Counted from the first letter of the stretch, positions 45,046 through 56,449 are shown. The stretch is 64,000 bases of DNA from Leptospiraceae bacterium (GCA_024233875.1 JACKPB010000003.1:361871-425870), one strand, 5' to 3'. Translations and numbers: made by a program. The notes: generated by a model not told the origin, from the sequence alone.

Positions 45046-45076
45046 TGATGTCGGGAGGAATTTCCCGACTTTGGGA

Positions 45077-45814
45077 TCAGGCTTGCTTCTTCATGGAGGA
45101 AATGGCTTCCTTGAGATCGAGTTTGCCCTCATAGATCGCTTTTCCTGTGATGATTCCGAAGAGTTTGTTGTTGGAACGAATCGCGATCAGGTTCATAATG
45201 TCTTTCATTGAAGCGATTCCACCCGATGCAATGAGGTTGAATTTGTAGTTTTCCAAAATAGTTCTGTAAGAGTCCAGATTGGGTCCGGAGAGAGTTCCGT
45301 CCTGGGAGATGTCGGTAAAAACAATCTCTGTGATCCCCTGATTTTCCAGTCTTTTGAGGAGGGTCTCGTAGTGGAGCTTTGTGTCTTCCTCCCAACCACT
45401 GATCCGAACATTTCCATTGTATGCATCTACGGCTATGACGACTCTTTCCTGCCCTACTTCATGAAGAGCTTCGTCCACAAAACCGGGATGGGTGACAGCA
45501 GTAGTTCCGATGATGAACCGATCAATTCCGAGATCACGATAGTACTTCAACTTATCCATGTCCCGAATTCCACCTCCGAGTTGAATGCGCAAAGAAGAAC
45601 TCTCTCTCATCTTTCGGATGGTGTCTTTGTTGACTTCGGCGGCGCTTCTCGCTCCGTTCAGATCGACGAGATGAATGAGCTCGGCTCCAGTTTTTTCGAA
45701 GGCCTTGACCAAATCCCAGGGAGAGTCACTGTAGACAGTCTTCTGGGAAAAATCTCCTTTAAAAAGCCGAACGGCCTGATTGTCCAATAAATCGATAGCG
45801 GGTATTATTTTCAT
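45077..45814 (-). CDS. hisA: ProFAR isomerase (phosphoribosylformimino-AICAR-P isomerase)
   Basis: 245 residues, (beta/alpha)8 barrel. IPAIDLLDNQAVRL carries the first catalytic Asp, VIAVDAYNGNVRISGW the second; LGGGIRDMD, FIIGTTAV and ASGGIAS form the phosphate sites. It performs the Amadori isomerisation in histidine synthesis. HisF is excluded by the IPAIDLLD start. It overlaps hisH by 4 bases. Confidence 0.94.
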   Translation of the reverse strand: MKIIPAIDLLDNQAVRLFKGDFSQKTVYSDSPWDLVKAFEKTGAELIHLVDLNGARSAAEVNKDTIRKMRESSSLRIQLGGGIRDMDKLKYYRDLGIDRFIIGTTAVTHPGFVDEALHEVGQERVVIAVDAYNGNVRISGWEEDTKLHYETLLKRLENQGITEIVFTDISQDGTLSGPNLDSYRTILENYKFNLIASGGIASMKDIMNLIAIRSNNKLFGIITGKAIYEGKLDLKEAISSMKKQA

Positions 45815-46440
45815 TTTGTTGCCAGTTTAATAAAATTTTCTAAAATTTTCAAGCCCTGTTTGTCTGATTTTTCAGGGTGGAATTGGGTTCCGAAGATATT
45901 TTCCTTTTCGACTACAACGGGAAAGCTCTCATCGTAGTAATTGCATCGGGCGCGGACGGATTTGGTCTCCGTGTCAACAGCCCGATAGGAATGGATGAAA
46001 TACATATAGGAATTGTTTTCGATGTTCTCTAAGATTCTGCCCCGATCCGGTGAGATAACGAGTTTGTTCCAGCCCATGTGGGGAACCTTGTAGGGTTTGC
46101 CTTTGAATTTCTTGATCTTTCCTCTCAAAAATCCCAGACCGTCTACAAATCCATCATGGGTGACGGTCTCATTGGATGCTTTGAACAGAAGCTGAAAACC
46201 TATGCAAATCCCGAATATGGGTGTTCCTTCAGAAACCATTGCTGAGATCTTCTCCACCATCCCCATAGTCTGAAGATTGGAAATGGCTCTCTCAAATGCT
46301 CCGTCCCCGGGGAGAATGATCCCTGTTGAGGAATCGATTTCCGAGGGAGAGTGGATGAGCCGAAAGTCATCAGTGTAAAGGGAAATTGCTTTTAAAATGG
46401 AATGGATGTTTCCCATTCCAAAGTCTATAACAGATATCAT
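45811..46440 (-). CDS. hisH: Imidazole glycerol phosphate synthase, glutaminase subunit
   Basis: 209 residues, class I amidotransferase. Motifs: [26 protein letters not shown], nucleophile in [19 protein letters not shown] and the His-Glu pair in [13 protein letters not shown]. It supplies ammonia to HisF, whose gene is not in this window. Overlaps hisB and hisA by 4 bases each. Confidence 0.95.
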   Translation of the reverse strand: MISVIDFGMGNIHSILKAISLYTDDFRLIHSPSEIDSSTGIILPGDGAFERAISNLQTMGMVEKISAMVSEGTPIFGICIGFQLLFKASNETVTHDGFVDGLGFLRGKIKKFKGKPYKVPHMGWNKLVISPDRGRILENIENNSYMYFIHSYRAVDTETKSVRARCNYYDESFPVVVEKENIFGTQFHPEKSDKQGLKILENFIKLATK

Positions 46441-47030
46441 TCCAGTATTCCTTTTGTAGAAGGGATTGCTTCAGGATTTTGAGTGTCAATGGAAATCGCT
46501 TCCCGGAGTGCTCTACCGAGACATTTGAAAATCGCCTCGTGGATGTGATGCCTGTTTTTCCCGTAGTGAATCAATACATGTAAATTCATTTTCGCATTCA
46601 TAGCCAATTTGGATAAAAATTCCTGAGTCAGTTCAGCATCATAGATCCCGAACTTTCCGACCAAATCAGGACCTGTATAATGAAAGGCATATCTCCCACC
46701 AAAATCAAGAGCAACAGTGCACAGAACCTCATCCATAGGAAGGGTGAAGTGCCCGTATCTTCGTATGCCTTTTTTGTCACCCAGAGCTGTGTGAATCATC
46801 CCACCCATAAGGATGGCGGTGTCTTCCACACTGTGATGACAATCTATCCCGATATCTCCCCTCAGGAAAAGATTCATATCAATATTTCCATGCTTGGAAA
46901 TATGAGAGAGCATGTGATCAAAAAATGGAATCTCTGTATCAAAATGATACACACCACTTCCTCTGAGTTTCATTTCGAGAGAGATTTCGGTTTCTGAAGT
47001 CTTCCTGGATTCTTTCATTTTAGGATTCAT
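46437..47030 (-). CDS. hisB: Imidazoleglycerol-phosphate dehydratase
   Basis: 197 residues from the chosen ATG; the frame stays open upstream but that part overlaps the preceding lipoprotein gene and is foreign. It is monofunctional, without the phosphatase domain. Metal-binding histidines are in [25 protein letters not shown] and [40 protein letters not shown] is typical. It works in histidine synthesis with HisH and HisA in one operon. No strong ribosome site is visible, so coupling to the upstream gene is possible. Confidence 0.93.
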   Translation of the reverse strand: MNPKMKESRKTSETEISLEMKLRGSGVYHFDTEIPFFDHMLSHISKHGNIDMNLFLRGDIGIDCHHSVEDTAILMGGMIHTALGDKKGIRRYGHFTLPMDEVLCTVALDFGGRYAFHYTGPDLVGKFGIYDAELTQEFLSKLAMNAKMNLHVLIHYGKNRHHIHEAIFKCLGRALREAISIDTQNPEAIPSTKGILE

Positions 47031-47067
47031 ATTTCTAGAAAAGGAAATCCTGTCAATCCATCCATTT

Positions 47068-47730
47068 TTACTGTTTGCAGTCGGAAACTGACAATTGAGT
47101 ATTTTGAAAGTAAGCTCTGCATCTCGGTTCCAGAATGAGATCAGAGCAGGATTCGACCTTAGACTCTCCCTGTTTTTCCGAACAGAGACTGCAGCAGATA
47201 TTTCGGTAGTTTTGGACCATCCGAAATCCATCTATGATTTCATTGAATTGAGAAGAATAGGAATCGAAGATCTCAGTATTGCTTTCCAGCCTCCCCAGAA
47301 AGGTATGAATTCCATCCGAACCCGAAAACAAAAAGCCGCGGGAGAGCCGGGAAGACTCATATGCGGAATATCGTGTGAAGAATCCTCCGTATTCGTTGAG
47401 GTTGATGTGTTCAATTCCTACTTTTTCTACTTCTGTGATCAATTTCATTTTGGTCTTTCGAATGTATCTCTGGATGGACTGTTCCGGAGTTTCGGATTTG
47501 GATTCTTTGACCCAAACAGAAAACTTCATTTTTTCATCGGGACTGGAGATGACGGTCACCAAACCTTCACGGTTGGCTTTCATGAGTTTCCTTCTCCAGG
47601 AACGCGGAACTTTGATCAGGAGGTTGTAGCGTCGGATAGTGATAAAATTGAACTCTTCGGTGGGAGAGCAGTCCAGGATCTGGGGCAGAAAGAAAAGGAG
47701 AAAAAGGAAAATCAAATGCTTTGGATACAA
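47068..47730 (-). CDS. Probable lipoprotein upstream of hisB
   Basis: 220 residues. I use a TTG start at 47730 because AAGGAAGG lies 7 bases before it and a signal peptide follows ([21 protein letters not shown], relaxed lipobox LDC). The mature part is a ~150-residue domain, [54 protein letters not shown], which resembles the PsbP/DUF1795-like fold. A Cys-rich tail ([10 protein letters not shown]...[10 protein letters not shown]) follows. It precedes hisB on the same strand. Confidence 0.65.
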   Translation of the reverse strand: MYPKHLIFLFLLFFLPQILDCSPTEEFNFITIRRYNLLIKVPRSWRRKLMKANREGLVTVISSPDEKMKFSVWVKESKSETPEQSIQRYIRKTKMKLITEVEKVGIEHINLNEYGGFFTRYSAYESSRLSRGFLFSGSDGIHTFLGRLESNTEIFDSYSSQFNEIIDGFRMVQNYRNICCSLCSEKQGESKVESCSDLILEPRCRAYFQNTQLSVSDCKQ

Positions 47731-47918
47731 AATCTTACCTTCCTTAGTCCGCACCTTCCAATCTCCTCACCCTTTTCATTGTACAACAGTTGAGTTTTGA
47801 GTATTCTGTAAAAATTTTTTTTTCCGAAATGGATATTTTTCTTAGAGGGAACGTTTAGTAACCCTTATTTTTAGATTTTGAAATAAACAATATTTGCAAA
47901 TTTCTTCAATATTTCTTG

Positions 47919-48000
47919 AAAAAAGTGGGGTTTGGTGGACAACCTCCAGCAAATTGCCACCTCAAAAAAGCCCTGCTAAGGGGTGTTTTGAGGTGCCCCA
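47919..48000 (+). repeat. Dispersed intergenic element, copy B
   Basis: Second copy of the ~85 bp element. Order on this strand: A-run, GTGGGGTTTGG, CAAATTGCC, then the hairpin with 10-bp arms CACCTCAAAA and TTTTGAGGTG around GCCCTGCTAAGGGG, ending GCCCC. It lies between divergent genes, about 180 bases upstream of gap, so it is not placed as a terminator for either neighbour. It reads toward gap. Rest of the 47731-48178 spacer: AT-rich promoter DNA and the gap ribosome site AGGAG. Confidence 0.75.
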
Positions 48001-48169
48001 GAGTGCATGATTCTGATACAAATTTGTCTCTTTCTGGTCTTTTTTTCTATCCCTTTCGAGATTTTTCTTGCAATCCTGTCTATTGAAAAATTGAATTGAT
48101 AGAATTCGGTGAGTGATTTGGAAATGGATTTTTATTTACCAGATTACCCCAATGGATCTGATCTACTAG

Positions 48170-49186
<1,017 letters not shown>

Positions 49187-49188
49187 GG

Positions 49189-50379
49189 ATGAACCTTACC
49201 AGAATAGAAAATATAGATGTAAAGTCACAAAGAGTATTTGTAAGGGTAGATTTTGATCTCAGGATGGAAAATGGCAAGATTGCCGAACGTTCCAAACTGG
49301 AAAAAACTCTACCCACCATCGAGTTACTTTCCAGAAAGGGTGCCAGGATTGTTCTTGGTACCCACTTCGGAAAACAGGATGCGAGGAAAGATTCTAAGTA
49401 TTCAACAAGGGTCCTCTGTGATGAATTTTCTGAGCTCTTCGGAAAACCCATTCAGTTTACCGAGTCACAGGACTTCAATGAACTGAAAAATCTTTCCGAA
49501 TCCTTAGAAGATGGTCAAATTCTCTTTTTAGAAAATCTCAATTTTTTTGAGGGAGAGTGGTCAGACGACGAAGAATTGGCTAAAAAATATGCAAGCCTTG
49601 CAGATATTTTTGTCAATGATGCCTTTGCGATTGCTCATCAGACTCTGACATCCACAACTACTCTGACAAAATTTTTACCCTCTTATCCGGGAACCCTTTT
49701 CTTCCGGGAAGTAGAAAGTCTCTCCAATCTCATGAACAAACCCGATAAGCCCTTTGTAGCGATCATAGGTGGCTCAACAGTTTCGGGAAAAATCAAAATC
49801 ATGAATAGCCTACTCTCCAGGGTCAATACCTTCCTCATCGGGGGAGCCATGGCCTATACATTTTTAAAATCCAGAGCTGTTCCTGTGGGATCTTCCGTCG
49901 TCGAAAAAGACTACGAAGTTCTCGCCCATCAATTTATCGACAAAGCTGGAATTGCCGGGGTAGACTTTCAAATGCCAATCGATCACATCATAGCAGATTC
50001 CTTTGCCGCCAAAGCAAAGAACAAATCCGTGGATCGGATGGGGATTTTGGATGGATGGATAGGGATGGACATCGGACCCAAAACCATCTCAGCTTTTGAA
50101 AAAATCATAAAGAACGCCGGAACTGTTTTCTGGAGCGGTCCTATGGGAGTCATCGAATTTGATAGATTTTCCAATGGATCCACACAAATCGCCAAAGCGA
50201 TAGCAAAATCAAATACCAAGAGTTTCATCGGTGGGGAAGAAACCGTTCTCGCTGTCTACAAGGCAGGAGTCGAAGGAAAGATCACCCACCTATCCACCGG
50301 TGGTGGAGCCTCTCTCGAATTTTTAGAGGGAAGAGTCCTACCGGGAATCAAAGCACTAGAAGGAACAAACGAACTATGA
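49189..50379 (+). CDS. pgk: Phosphoglycerate kinase
   Basis: 396 residues. RVFVRVDFDLRMENGKIAERSKLEKTLPTIELL, FLENLNFFEGE, FVNDAFAIAHQ and the ATP-site GGEETVLAVYKAG and STGGGASLEFLEG are all present. DFDLR replaces the more common DFNVP. It starts 3 bases after the gap stop, and its end overlaps tpiA by 4 bases. Confidence 0.96.
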   Translation: MNLTRIENIDVKSQRVFVRVDFDLRMENGKIAERSKLEKTLPTIELLSRKGARIVLGTHFGKQDARKDSKYSTRVLCDEFSELFGKPIQFTESQDFNELKNLSESLEDGQILFLENLNFFEGEWSDDEELAKKYASLADIFVNDAFAIAHQTLTSTTTLTKFLPSYPGTLFFREVESLSNLMNKPDKPFVAIIGGSTVSGKIKIMNSLLSRVNTFLIGGAMAYTFLKSRAVPVGSSVVEKDYEVLAHQFIDKAGIAGVDFQMPIDHIIADSFAAKAKNKSVDRMGILDGWIGMDIGPKTISAFEKIIKNAGTVFWSGPMGVIEFDRFSNGSTQIAKAIAKSNTKSFIGGEETVLAVYKAGVEGKITHLSTGGGASLEFLEGRVLPGIKALEGTNEL

Positions 50380-51125
50380 GAAGAACGATCATCGCCGGAA
50401 ACTGGAAAATGAATCTGAACAAAGCAGGTGTGGACACACTTGTAAGTGGAATCCTAAATGGTTTGGGAGCACTCAAGTCCCCACCGGTCATTATGGTATT
50501 TCCCTCCACGATTCATCTATCCGAAGTAGCCTCCGCTTTCAAAGGGAAAAATGTAGAAGTTGGATGCCAGAATATTTACCCTTCCAAATTAGCCGCCTTT
50601 ACCGGCGAAACATCGATAGATCAATTGAAAGATCTGGGTATCGAGAATGTCCTTCTGGGTCACTCCGAAAGACGCCAGTTTCTGGGAGAAACAGATGAGT
50701 TCCTCAATCAAAAGGTTCATCATGCACTATCCGAAAAAATGAAGCCCATGCTCTGTGTAGGCGAAACTCTGGAAGAAAGAGAAGCCAACAAAACTTTTGA
50801 TGTAGTCAAAAGACAGGTACGAGAAGGACTGAAAGGAGTCTCCAAAGAAGACGCCAAATCCATTACAATAGCTTACGAACCCGTCTGGGCAATCGGAACC
50901 GGAAAAGTAGCCACACCGGAGCAGGCAGAGGAAGTTCATGCATTCATCCGTAAAGAACTAGCAGAAGTCTTCTCCCCCGAGCTCTCCGAGGAAATTTCCA
51001 TCCTCTACGGTGGTTCCGTAAAACCGGATAATGTCAAATCTCTTCTGGAAAAACCCAATATTGATGGTGGACTGGTGGGTGGTGCAAGCCAAAAACCCGA
51101 TAGTTTCCTCGGTCTATTGGTTTGA
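50376..51125 (+). CDS. tpiA: Triosephosphate isomerase
   Basis: 249 residues. NWKMNLNKA carries the active-site Lys, LLGHSERRQ the His, and AYEPVWAIGTGKVATPEQAEEVH the Glu and flexible loop; ILYGGSVKPDN and DGGLVGGASQKPDSF end the phosphate site. It completes the glycolytic triad with gap and pgk. Confidence 0.97.
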   Translation: MRRTIIAGNWKMNLNKAGVDTLVSGILNGLGALKSPPVIMVFPSTIHLSEVASAFKGKNVEVGCQNIYPSKLAAFTGETSIDQLKDLGIENVLLGHSERRQFLGETDEFLNQKVHHALSEKMKPMLCVGETLEEREANKTFDVVKRQVREGLKGVSKEDAKSITIAYEPVWAIGTGKVATPEQAEEVHAFIRKELAEVFSPELSEEISILYGGSVKPDNVKSLLEKPNIDGGLVGGASQKPDSFLGLLV

Positions 51126-51172
51126 TCCAAACTGATTGACGCAAACACTAACCTAATAATTGTGGAATAACT

Positions 51173-51526
51173 ATGGGATTTTTGACCGGTACAATTTTAT
51201 TTTTCTTTGTTTTGATTTGTTTTTTTCTGATCGGATTGGTCTTACTCCAGTCCGGTAAAGGGAATTCTGTCAATATTATGGGTGGAGGGGGTCAGTCTAC
51301 TTTCGGTCCCTCTACAGCTGATGTTCTTACCAAAGTAACAAGAATCATCGCATTCAGTTTTATCATTTTCTCTCTCCTTCTCTCTTTCCTCTTTGCCAAA
51401 AAAGATGAGAAACTGCCAGTCGTAGAAGAAGAAATTCAAATGATAAAAAATCCTCCCGAAGAAGCAGACAAAAAAGACACTCCTCCTTCCGATTCCAAAC
51501 CGGAAGAAACGAAAACAGCTCCATAA
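51173..51526 (+). CDS. secG: Sec translocon subunit SecG
   Basis: 117 residues. Two membrane helices flank the conserved loop VLLQSGKGNSVNIMGGGGQSTFGPSTADVLTKVTRIIAF. A charged, Lys/Glu/Pro-rich tail of about 35 residues extends beyond the usual length. It assists SecYE. It sits directly after tpiA, a common arrangement. Confidence 0.93.
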   Translation: MGFLTGTILFFFVLICFFLIGLVLLQSGKGNSVNIMGGGGQSTFGPSTADVLTKVTRIIAFSFIIFSLLLSFLFAKKDEKLPVVEEEIQMIKNPPEEADKKDTPPSDSKPEETKTAP

Positions 51527-51622
51527 ATCTATTCTTTTTGAAAAACACTTGATTCTAAAAGGAAGAAATGATTCAATAAAGAAGTTCCGGATTGCTTATT
51601 CATCCGGGCCTTCTTGGAAAGA

Positions 51623-53401
51623 ATGAAGCAAATATTTAGAATAAAAGACCATAAGAGCATTTACATCTTCTCCATTCTCATCGGAGTTCTCAGCGGTCTA
51701 TTCTCTTCAGTATTTGCATTTCTCATTCACCTTGCCGAAGGGTTTACGGACAAAATGACCGGTGGGTACTTTCATTCCCACATCATGAACTACGAAACCA
51801 CACAATTCGAATTTCTTTTAAAACCCGAACTCCTACTCTACATTCTACTCCCCGCCTTCGGTGGACTTTTGTCCGGTTTGACGATCTACTTTTTCTGTCA
51901 GGAAGCCTCCGGAATGGGAACTGATTCGATGATCTATTCGTTTCACCATGAAGAAGGGAAAATGAATCCCAAGGTTCCCCTGATCAAGTCCATCGCCACG
52001 ATTGCGACTCTTTCTTCCGGAGGAAGCGGAGGGAAAGAAGGCCCCATTTCTCAAATCGGAGCCGGTCTCGGAGCCATGCTTGCCGATCTGGTAGGTGCCG
52101 GGGCAAGAGCCCGTCGGACCCTACTCCTCGCAGGAACTGCCGGAGGTTTGGGTGCGATCTTCCATGCCCCTCTCGGTGGAGCACTGACTGCCGCAGAAAT
52201 GGTTTACAAAGAAGACGTCGAATCCGATGCCCTCGTCCCCTGCATCATCTCCTCCTCCACCGCCTACATGATCAGTGAACTCATCACACCCAACACCAAA
52301 GTATTTTCTCTAAACGCTAAGGTAAATTACAACTACAAAGAACTCCCCTTCTACATTGCTCTGGGGATCATCTGCTATCTGGGGGGAAAGGGATTCATTC
52401 ATCTCTTTTCCGCGATGCAGAAATTTTCGGATAGCCTGAAGATTCCCTCTTATCTGAAGCCGGCTCTGGGTGGGTTTCTTGTGGGCTTGATCGCTGTTTT
52501 CTTTCCCGAAGTAGCTTCTACCGGAGACAGCTTTCTTCAAAAAAATCTAAATGGAACCTTTCACACTACCTTAGGGGGTGGGGTTCTCTTCCCGATTTTT
52601 ATTTTTCTTCTTCTCTTTGTTTTGAAAATTGTAACAACCTCTCTGACCATCGGGCTGGGAGGGTCAGCAGGAGTCTTCGGTCCTTCCCTATTTGCTGGTA
52701 GTATGCTCGGTGGAGCCATGTCTCAGGTGGCTGGAATCTTTTTGGATCCCGCTACGATTTCTCCCGTTGCGTATATGATGGTTGGGATGGGAGCTTTTTA
52801 TTCGGGGATAGCCAGTGCACCTATCGCGGGTATGCTCATGGTCTGCGAAATGGTGGGAAACTACGAACTCCTTCCCCCGCTTATGGTGGTCACGATAATT
52901 TCCGTAATTCTCAGCAATCGCTTCACTATCTACAAGGCTCAACTTCTGAATCGATTCTCTACTCCTGCACATTTCTGGGATATGAATCAGGACATTATGG
53001 ATAAGATTTATATGAAGGATCTAAAGACTTTCCTCCGACACCATGCCATCCTCCGTGTGGATACTTCGATCAGAAAGTTGGAGGAAAAAGCATCCGAGAT
53101 CCATGCGAGTGATTTTATTGTTGTAGATCATATGTACAAATACTTCGGATTTGCATCACTGAGAAAGATCACACATCTTTATGAAACCAGAGAATTCATT
53201 GCAGACCTTGTCATTCTTCAGGAAGTTTCAGATACAAGCATTCCTTCGATCTCCGTCAATGACAGTCTCAAGACAGCATTTCACTCACTCCTGGACAAAG
53301 ATGTGGATAAAATTGCAGTAGTGAATGAAGAAAATGTTGTTATGGGATATTTAAGGATTGCAGATTTATTTAGAATATATTATAAATACATAAAAAAATG
53401 A
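51623..53401 (+). CDS. ClC-family chloride channel/antiporter with C-terminal CBS pair
   Basis: 592 residues. The ClC membrane domain (~20-420) has GSGGKEGPISQIGAGLG (selectivity loop with the gating Glu), and GGSAGVFGPSLFAGSMLGG. The Ser of the first GSGIP motif is not obvious, so channel versus exchanger is open. The tail has two CBS units (VDTSIRKLEEKASEIHASDFIVVD and SISVNDSLKTAFHSLLDKDVDKIAVVNEENVVMGYL) that likely sense nucleotides. I start at the ATG three codons into the open frame. Confidence 0.92.
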   Translation: MKQIFRIKDHKSIYIFSILIGVLSGLFSSVFAFLIHLAEGFTDKMTGGYFHSHIMNYETTQFEFLLKPELLLYILLPAFGGLLSGLTIYFFCQEASGMGTDSMIYSFHHEEGKMNPKVPLIKSIATIATLSSGGSGGKEGPISQIGAGLGAMLADLVGAGARARRTLLLAGTAGGLGAIFHAPLGGALTAAEMVYKEDVESDALVPCIISSSTAYMISELITPNTKVFSLNAKVNYNYKELPFYIALGIICYLGGKGFIHLFSAMQKFSDSLKIPSYLKPALGGFLVGLIAVFFPEVASTGDSFLQKNLNGTFHTTLGGGVLFPIFIFLLLFVLKIVTTSLTIGLGGSAGVFGPSLFAGSMLGGAMSQVAGIFLDPATISPVAYMMVGMGAFYSGIASAPIAGMLMVCEMVGNYELLPPLMVVTIISVILSNRFTIYKAQLLNRFSTPAHFWDMNQDIMDKIYMKDLKTFLRHHAILRVDTSIRKLEEKASEIHASDFIVVDHMYKYFGFASLRKITHLYETREFIADLVILQEVSDTSIPSISVNDSLKTAFHSLLDKDVDKIAVVNEENVVMGYLRIADLFRIYYKYIKK

Positions 53402-53417
53402 GAAATTCGGTACTCCA

Positions 53418-55754
53418 TTGCTCGAACAATTTGATATCAATCCAATATTACCAATTCTGGGATTTTCTGCCTTACTGAATCTTATTTTTTTTGTTCTCTA
53501 CACAGTAAATCATTTCTCCCGTTCATCCCATCCTGAAAACAATTCCTCATCCCCGATTCCCGAGCCAATTCTGATTGATATCCTGAATAAGGACAATCTG
53601 GCGGGCATCCTCATTTTAAAAAATCAATCTGAGATTGCTTTTGCCAATGAGTATGCAAAATCGATCCTGGAAATAGATTCAGAATCAAACACTTTCCCGG
53701 AATGGGAAGGGAAAGATACGAACCACACAATCTTCGCTACCGGACTTCAAATCTTTAACCAAATTTCCCGGAATGAGGAGCTGAATCTATCCAATTGTAT
53801 CACAATAGAAAAGAACTCCAGATCTTTGAATCTATTCATTCAGTATAGGGATCTTTCTATCGATTCCGGGGATTCCGTACGTCTTTTTCTCTTTTACGAT
53901 GTGAGTGAGATAGTCAGTCATCAGACTTTCCTACAAAAGCAATCCAATATTTTTCAAAAAGCGGCAGTGATCACGGGTCAGGTTCTCTATGATTTGAATC
54001 TGGATACAGGAAAAATCATGCGCTTCGGAGCGATAGAAGAATTGACGGGCTTCAGGGAAGAGGAATTCAATTCCGGTGGTTTGGATATCTGGAAAGAACA
54101 CATTCATCCGGACGATAGAGAATTGACTCTGGCAAGTTTTGATTACTCAACAAATAACAAAAATAAATTCACCTGTGAATACAAATTCAAGAACAAAAAG
54201 GGAAAGACAATTCACATTCGGGACATCGCCTATCCCTACGTGCATGACAATGGAAATCATCTGATCGGAACCATGGAAAATATCTCGGAAAGGAAAGAAG
54301 CCGAAGAAAGAATCAGGACTTCCGAAAAAAGATTTCAGACGTTTTACCATCTCGCCAGTGAGGCCATGGTCATCATTCATATGGAGACTCTGGAAATCCT
54401 GGATGTAAACAATGCCTTTCACATTTTGTTCGGATACAATTCTGAAAATTTAAATCATTTGAAAATCAATGATCTCTTCGCTGATCAATCCTGGTCCGAT
54501 CTTTCCGAAAGAATCGGAAAGGTTCACAAGTTCTCCCTTTCCCTGGTCGCCAGACACTACACAGGAATCTTTTTTCCCATTCATCTGAGCTTCACTGAGT
54601 TTGTGTCTTCCAATATCAAAAAAATCATCTTCTCCATTCAGGACATTTCTTCTCTGAAAGAAGCCGAACAACTAAGGACGATCAATCAGGAAATCATGAT
54701 CAAAAACAAGGAGATAGAGTCCAAAAAGAAAGAATTGGAGCAGACACTCAACCATCTTCAGGAAACCCAGAATCAATTGATCCAATCCGAAAAAAGAGCA
54801 GTACTCGGACAGTTGATAGCGGGAGTAGCCCATGAAATCAATAATCCCATCGGAGCGATTCGAGCCACCAACGATAGTTTATCATCTAACTTTCAGGAGG
54901 AACTGAGGGAATTCAATAATTTATTGCAGGAATTTTCTAAATTAAAAGAAGAGGATATTGAGCTCATCATCAGAATGATAAACAGTGGATCAGCCGGAGC
55001 CAGAATTCTCACAGGGATGGAGCATAGAAAACTCAAGAAAAAAATTCAGAATGAGCTCAATGAACTCAGGGTCAAAAACTCAGACCAACTCTCCGATATC
55101 ATAGTTGACTACAACCTCAGCCCGAACTACAGAGAGTTTCTTCCCCTATTTCTCTCGGATCTATCCGAAAGCATTCTCAAGTACGCCACGATCAAGTTGG
55201 AAGAAGGGAAAGGCATAAAAACAATCAATCTGGCCATAGAAAGAGTTTCCAAAATCGTCTATGCTTTGAAAAACTTTACCCATTTTCAAAAGAAAGAAGA
55301 TCGGGTTCTTTCAAGTGTTGTGGAGACTATTGAAAATGTTCTCATTCTCTATCAAAATCAAATCAAAAGAGGAGTGGAGATCATCAGAGATTATGATGAA
55401 TCCATAGAACCCATTCCCTGCTATCCGGATGATTTGCTCCATCTCTGGTCGAATCTGATCTACAATGCTCTCCAGGCAATGGAATTCAAAGGAACTCTAA
55501 AAATATCGATCCAGAAAAATCAAGATTCCCTGCATGTCAGTATAGAAGACTCGGGTCCGGGGATTCCTCCCGAAATCCAGGACAAAATTTTCGATGTTTT
55601 CTTTACCACCAAAGGATCCGGAGAAGGGAGCGGACTGGGTCTCGATATCTCTCAAAAAATCATTCAAAAGCACAACGGAAAAATTGAACTGGAGTCAGTT
55701 CCGGGAAGAACTATTTTTCATGTTCTGATTCCTATTGAGGCAAGCACGGTGTGA
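53418..55754 (+). CDS. PAS-domain sensor histidine kinase with a large insert in the dimerisation domain
   Basis: 778 residues from a TTG start, 17 bases after the ClC stop. An N-terminal membrane helix (~15-35) is followed by three PAS/PAC-type regions (~50-420) and a coiled coil (EIESKKKELEQTLNHLQETQNQL). The H-box is AVLGQLIAGVAHEINNPIG with His near residue 472. The second helix of the dimerisation domain, IERVSKIVYALKNFTHFQKKEDR, comes about 135 residues later instead of ~40. The ATPase motifs (LIYNALQAM, SIEDSGPGIP, GSGEGSGLGLDIS) are intact. No partner regulator is adjacent. Confidence 0.88.
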   Translation: MLEQFDINPILPILGFSALLNLIFFVLYTVNHFSRSSHPENNSSSPIPEPILIDILNKDNLAGILILKNQSEIAFANEYAKSILEIDSESNTFPEWEGKDTNHTIFATGLQIFNQISRNEELNLSNCITIEKNSRSLNLFIQYRDLSIDSGDSVRLFLFYDVSEIVSHQTFLQKQSNIFQKAAVITGQVLYDLNLDTGKIMRFGAIEELTGFREEEFNSGGLDIWKEHIHPDDRELTLASFDYSTNNKNKFTCEYKFKNKKGKTIHIRDIAYPYVHDNGNHLIGTMENISERKEAEERIRTSEKRFQTFYHLASEAMVIIHMETLEILDVNNAFHILFGYNSENLNHLKINDLFADQSWSDLSERIGKVHKFSLSLVARHYTGIFFPIHLSFTEFVSSNIKKIIFSIQDISSLKEAEQLRTINQEIMIKNKEIESKKKELEQTLNHLQETQNQLIQSEKRAVLGQLIAGVAHEINNPIGAIRATNDSLSSNFQEELREFNNLLQEFSKLKEEDIELIIRMINSGSAGARILTGMEHRKLKKKIQNELNELRVKNSDQLSDIIVDYNLSPNYREFLPLFLSDLSESILKYATIKLEEGKGIKTINLAIERVSKIVYALKNFTHFQKKEDRVLSSVVETIENVLILYQNQIKRGVEIIRDYDESIEPIPCYPDDLLHLWSNLIYNALQAMEFKGTLKISIQKNQDSLHVSIEDSGPGIPPEIQDKIFDVFFTTKGSGEGSGLGLDISQKIIQKHNGKIELESVPGRTIFHVLIPIEASTV

Positions 55755-55861
55755 TGTCATACATTTTAAATTTGCTATCACTTAAATTATTCACCTTACG
55801 CAATTTTATATTCTTCCGAACATTTTAATTTTATTTCCAAAATCTTCTTTAACAAATAGTT

Positions 55862-55930
55862 CAATAAAAATAGGGGTTTGGGAAGGATGAGTCCTCAATC
55901 TGTAAGCCCGGTCGAACCATTTCCGAAAGG
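55862..55930 (+). repeat. Short intergenic repeat sharing its left end with 9950-10040
   Basis: The first 22 bases match the element near 9950 at all but one position, ending GGGTTTGGG. Then come small hairpins, including GAAAGG-CTG-CCTTTC. It lies between the histidine kinase and a small lipoprotein gene. The rest of the 55755-56076 spacer is AT-rich, with the lipoprotein ribosome site near its end. Confidence 0.4.
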
Positions 55931-56076
55931 CTGCCTTTCATTATATTCAGCTTTCGCATGAAGTGAGGAGAGTGAGTGATTCAGGTTTTACTTTAGAAAT
56001 TATTTTTTTCATTCGGGAGTTTTTTCTATTGGACAAATACTTCAATAGAAGATTTTTTTTTCACAGGAGACTTATC

Positions 56077-56436
56077 TTGAAATCTATCTTTTCTGTAATG
56101 CTAGTTTTTACAATATTCAATTGCACCAACGTCTACATGGGTATTGATGGCCCGGATGTCATTTCGAGAGAAGCCGCTGTAGGGAAGCTCAACAAAGCCT
56201 ATCTTTCTAAATCTGCGGCTTGCGGATTCTCCGAAACGAATTTGATATTTCTTCTGAACAATTATTCTATCAGTCCAAGAAAAGTTTTGGATGGGAAGTA
56301 CTACGCAACCTCAGACATTGATTCCTGTGTAAACAAAATCAATCTGGGAAGTTGCGATACCTATCTGGTTCCCTGTGTCATCTCTCCCAAAAGCTTTTTT
56401 GATGGTGGTGGACTTCCCCCCCAGGGTGGATTCTGA
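56077..56436 (+). CDS. Small probable lipoprotein
   Basis: 119 residues from a TTG start with AGGAG 7 bases upstream. The signal peptide is MKSIFSVMLVFTIFNC with a relaxed lipobox. The mature part carries four more cysteines (ACGF, SCVN, SCDTY, PCV) and a Gly/Pro-rich end. An open frame continues 38 codons upstream but has no signal character. I do not recognise the family. It converges with the TonB-dependent receptor gene, 13 bases apart. Confidence 0.6.
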   Translation: MKSIFSVMLVFTIFNCTNVYMGIDGPDVISREAAVGKLNKAYLSKSAACGFSETNLIFLLNNYSISPRKVLDGKYYATSDIDSCVNKINLGSCDTYLVPCVISPKSFFDGGGLPPQGGF

Positions 56437-56449
56437 TTTCCAATAGATC

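Noticed and set aside
44882..45211. Plus-strand open frame over the hisA end and spacer
   Set aside because: It is antisense to the cobalamin aptamer and hisA; the aptamer explains the sequence better.
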